Assembly: GCA_022844585.1 (NCBI GenBank)
Contig: JALHLM010000323.1
Coordinates: forward strand, 1-7,109
Origin: Pirellulales bacterium
GTDB lineage: Bacteria > Planctomycetota > Planctomycetia > Pirellulales > JALHLM01
DNA: 7,109 bases
Direction of reading: 5' to 3'
Positions 6,655-7,109 of the stretch are shown here, piece by piece (position 1 is the stretch's first letter; each line of letters starts with the position of its first letter). The position numbers and the translations under genes are program-made. The notes beneath the pieces were generated by a model. The model was not told the origin of the DNA. It saw only the letters and a program-made list of their open reading frames with translations, and did no database searches.

Positions 6655-7109
6655 TCAGCTTAAGTCGAAGCGAATTCTCGCTTCCAACGCGAATCGGTCT
6701 TCATCGATCGTCAATCCGAACCCGGGCGTCGACGGGACCGTGGTCAGGCCGTCTTTCCGCGAATAGCCTTCGGCGATGAGGACTTCCGTCGAGAGGGGAT
6801 CGTGTTCGGCGCGATAGAAATTGTCGATCGCCCTGCCGACGTGGAGTTGTGCGTAGTAGCCGATGAGCGATCCCCAATTGTGCGGCGCCACGCGCAGACC
6901 GGTTTCGCGCGCCCAATTGGCTTCCGTCAGAATGCCTTCGACGCCGAAGTGATTCATGTCGCCTTGATAAACCTCAATCGCCTTGGCCGCGATGAACGGC
7001 TTGAACACGTCGAGCTGAGATTGCGTTTCGCCGTCCGCCACGAGCGTCGCCCAGTTGTGTTCCTGGATAAACGCCTTCAAAGCCAGGCAATCGTCGACGG
7101 TTTCTTCGA
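6655..7109 (-). CDS. Mandelate racemase/muconate lactonizing enzyme-type protein, enolase superfamily (C-terminal part only)
   Basis: Minus-strand gene cut by the right edge; 150 codons are visible and the frame is open to base 7109. The TTG at 7080 is not the start, since the preceding codons (EETVDDCLA) continue the barrel domain. Enolase-superfamily enzymes abstract a proton alpha to a carboxylate, with Mg2+ held by three acidic residues. Counting from that TTG codon, the visible landmarks are: GE in LVADGET (E18, the third metal ligand, equivalent to E247 of mandelate racemase); D41 in QGDMNHFG; H67 in VAPHNW (the Asp-His catalytic dyad); and E92 in YRAEHDPLS (equivalent to E317). These place it with the mandelate racemase-type subgroup acting on sugar acids or similar hydroxy acids; the exact substrate cannot be read. 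The N-terminal capping domain, the KxK motif and the first two metal ligands lie outside the window. Its stop is 9 bases from that of the convergent gene. Confidence 0.92.
   Translation of the reverse strand, partial: EETVDDCLALKAFIQEHNWATLVADGETQSQLDVFKPFIAAKAIEVYQGDMNHFGVEGILTEANWARETGLRVAPHNWGSLIGYYAQLHVGRAIDNFYRAEHDPLSTEVLIAEGYSRKDGLTTVPSTPGFGLTIDEDRFALEARIRFDLS
6667..6684. terminator. Perfect 7-bp hairpin inside the end of the enolase-superfamily gene
   Basis: GAAGCGA (6667-6673) and TCGCTTC (6678-6684) are exact reverse complements around the tetraloop ATTC. It begins 22 bases after the stop of the exported-protein gene on the plus strand, and lies within the last codons of the minus-strand gene. 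With only 9 bases between the two stops, this is the best candidate for a shared or plus-strand transcript end. There is no T run on either side, so the role is uncertain. Confidence 0.35.

Overview
The window looks like chromosomal DNA from a GC-rich environmental bacterium, most likely a planctomycete (Pirellulales-like). This rests on long, loosely packed intergenic stretches, single-gene transcription units, a multi-PAS hybrid histidine kinase, and a secreted protein with a carbohydrate-binding-like C-terminal half. The taxonomic call is inference; there is no rRNA or marker gene to settle it.

Layout, left to right. (1) Bases 3-1973, plus strand: the 3' part of a hybrid sensor histidine kinase. 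The frame is open to the left edge and encodes the tail of another PAS domain, so the gene starts outside the window. (2) Bases 1974-2759: about 790 bases without a convincing gene. It holds two adjacent hairpins and one short open stretch faintly like the PAS-like part of LuxR-type regulators, so it may be decayed coding DNA. (3) Bases 2760-4097, plus: a complete 12-helix MFS transporter of the drug:H+ antiporter type, followed by a hairpin. (4) Bases 4098-4403: about 300 bases without a gene. (5) Bases 4404-4652, plus: a small conserved-looking hypothetical protein (82 aa) with a good ribosome binding site. (6) Bases 4653-5004: a G-poor intergenic region with an imperfect inverted repeat, a two-block short-period repeat and a possible promoter. 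(7) Bases 5005-6645, plus: a 546-aa exported protein of unknown function with a CBM9/DOMON-like C-terminal half. (8) Bases 6655-7109, minus: the C-terminal part of a mandelate racemase/muconate lactonizing enzyme-type member of the enolase superfamily, cut by the right edge. It converges on the previous gene with only 9 bases between the stop codons.

The genes do not form an obvious operon or pathway. Each plus-strand gene is separated from the next by 300-800 bases. The exported protein and the enolase-superfamily enzyme could both touch sugar metabolism, but they are convergent and nothing in the sequence ties them together. I see no mobile element, CRISPR array, tRNA or rRNA. No clear new multi-gene system is visible. 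The least explained structures are the two-block repeat at 4816-4884, the unrecognised N-terminal half of the exported protein, and the possibly decayed stretch at 1974-2759.
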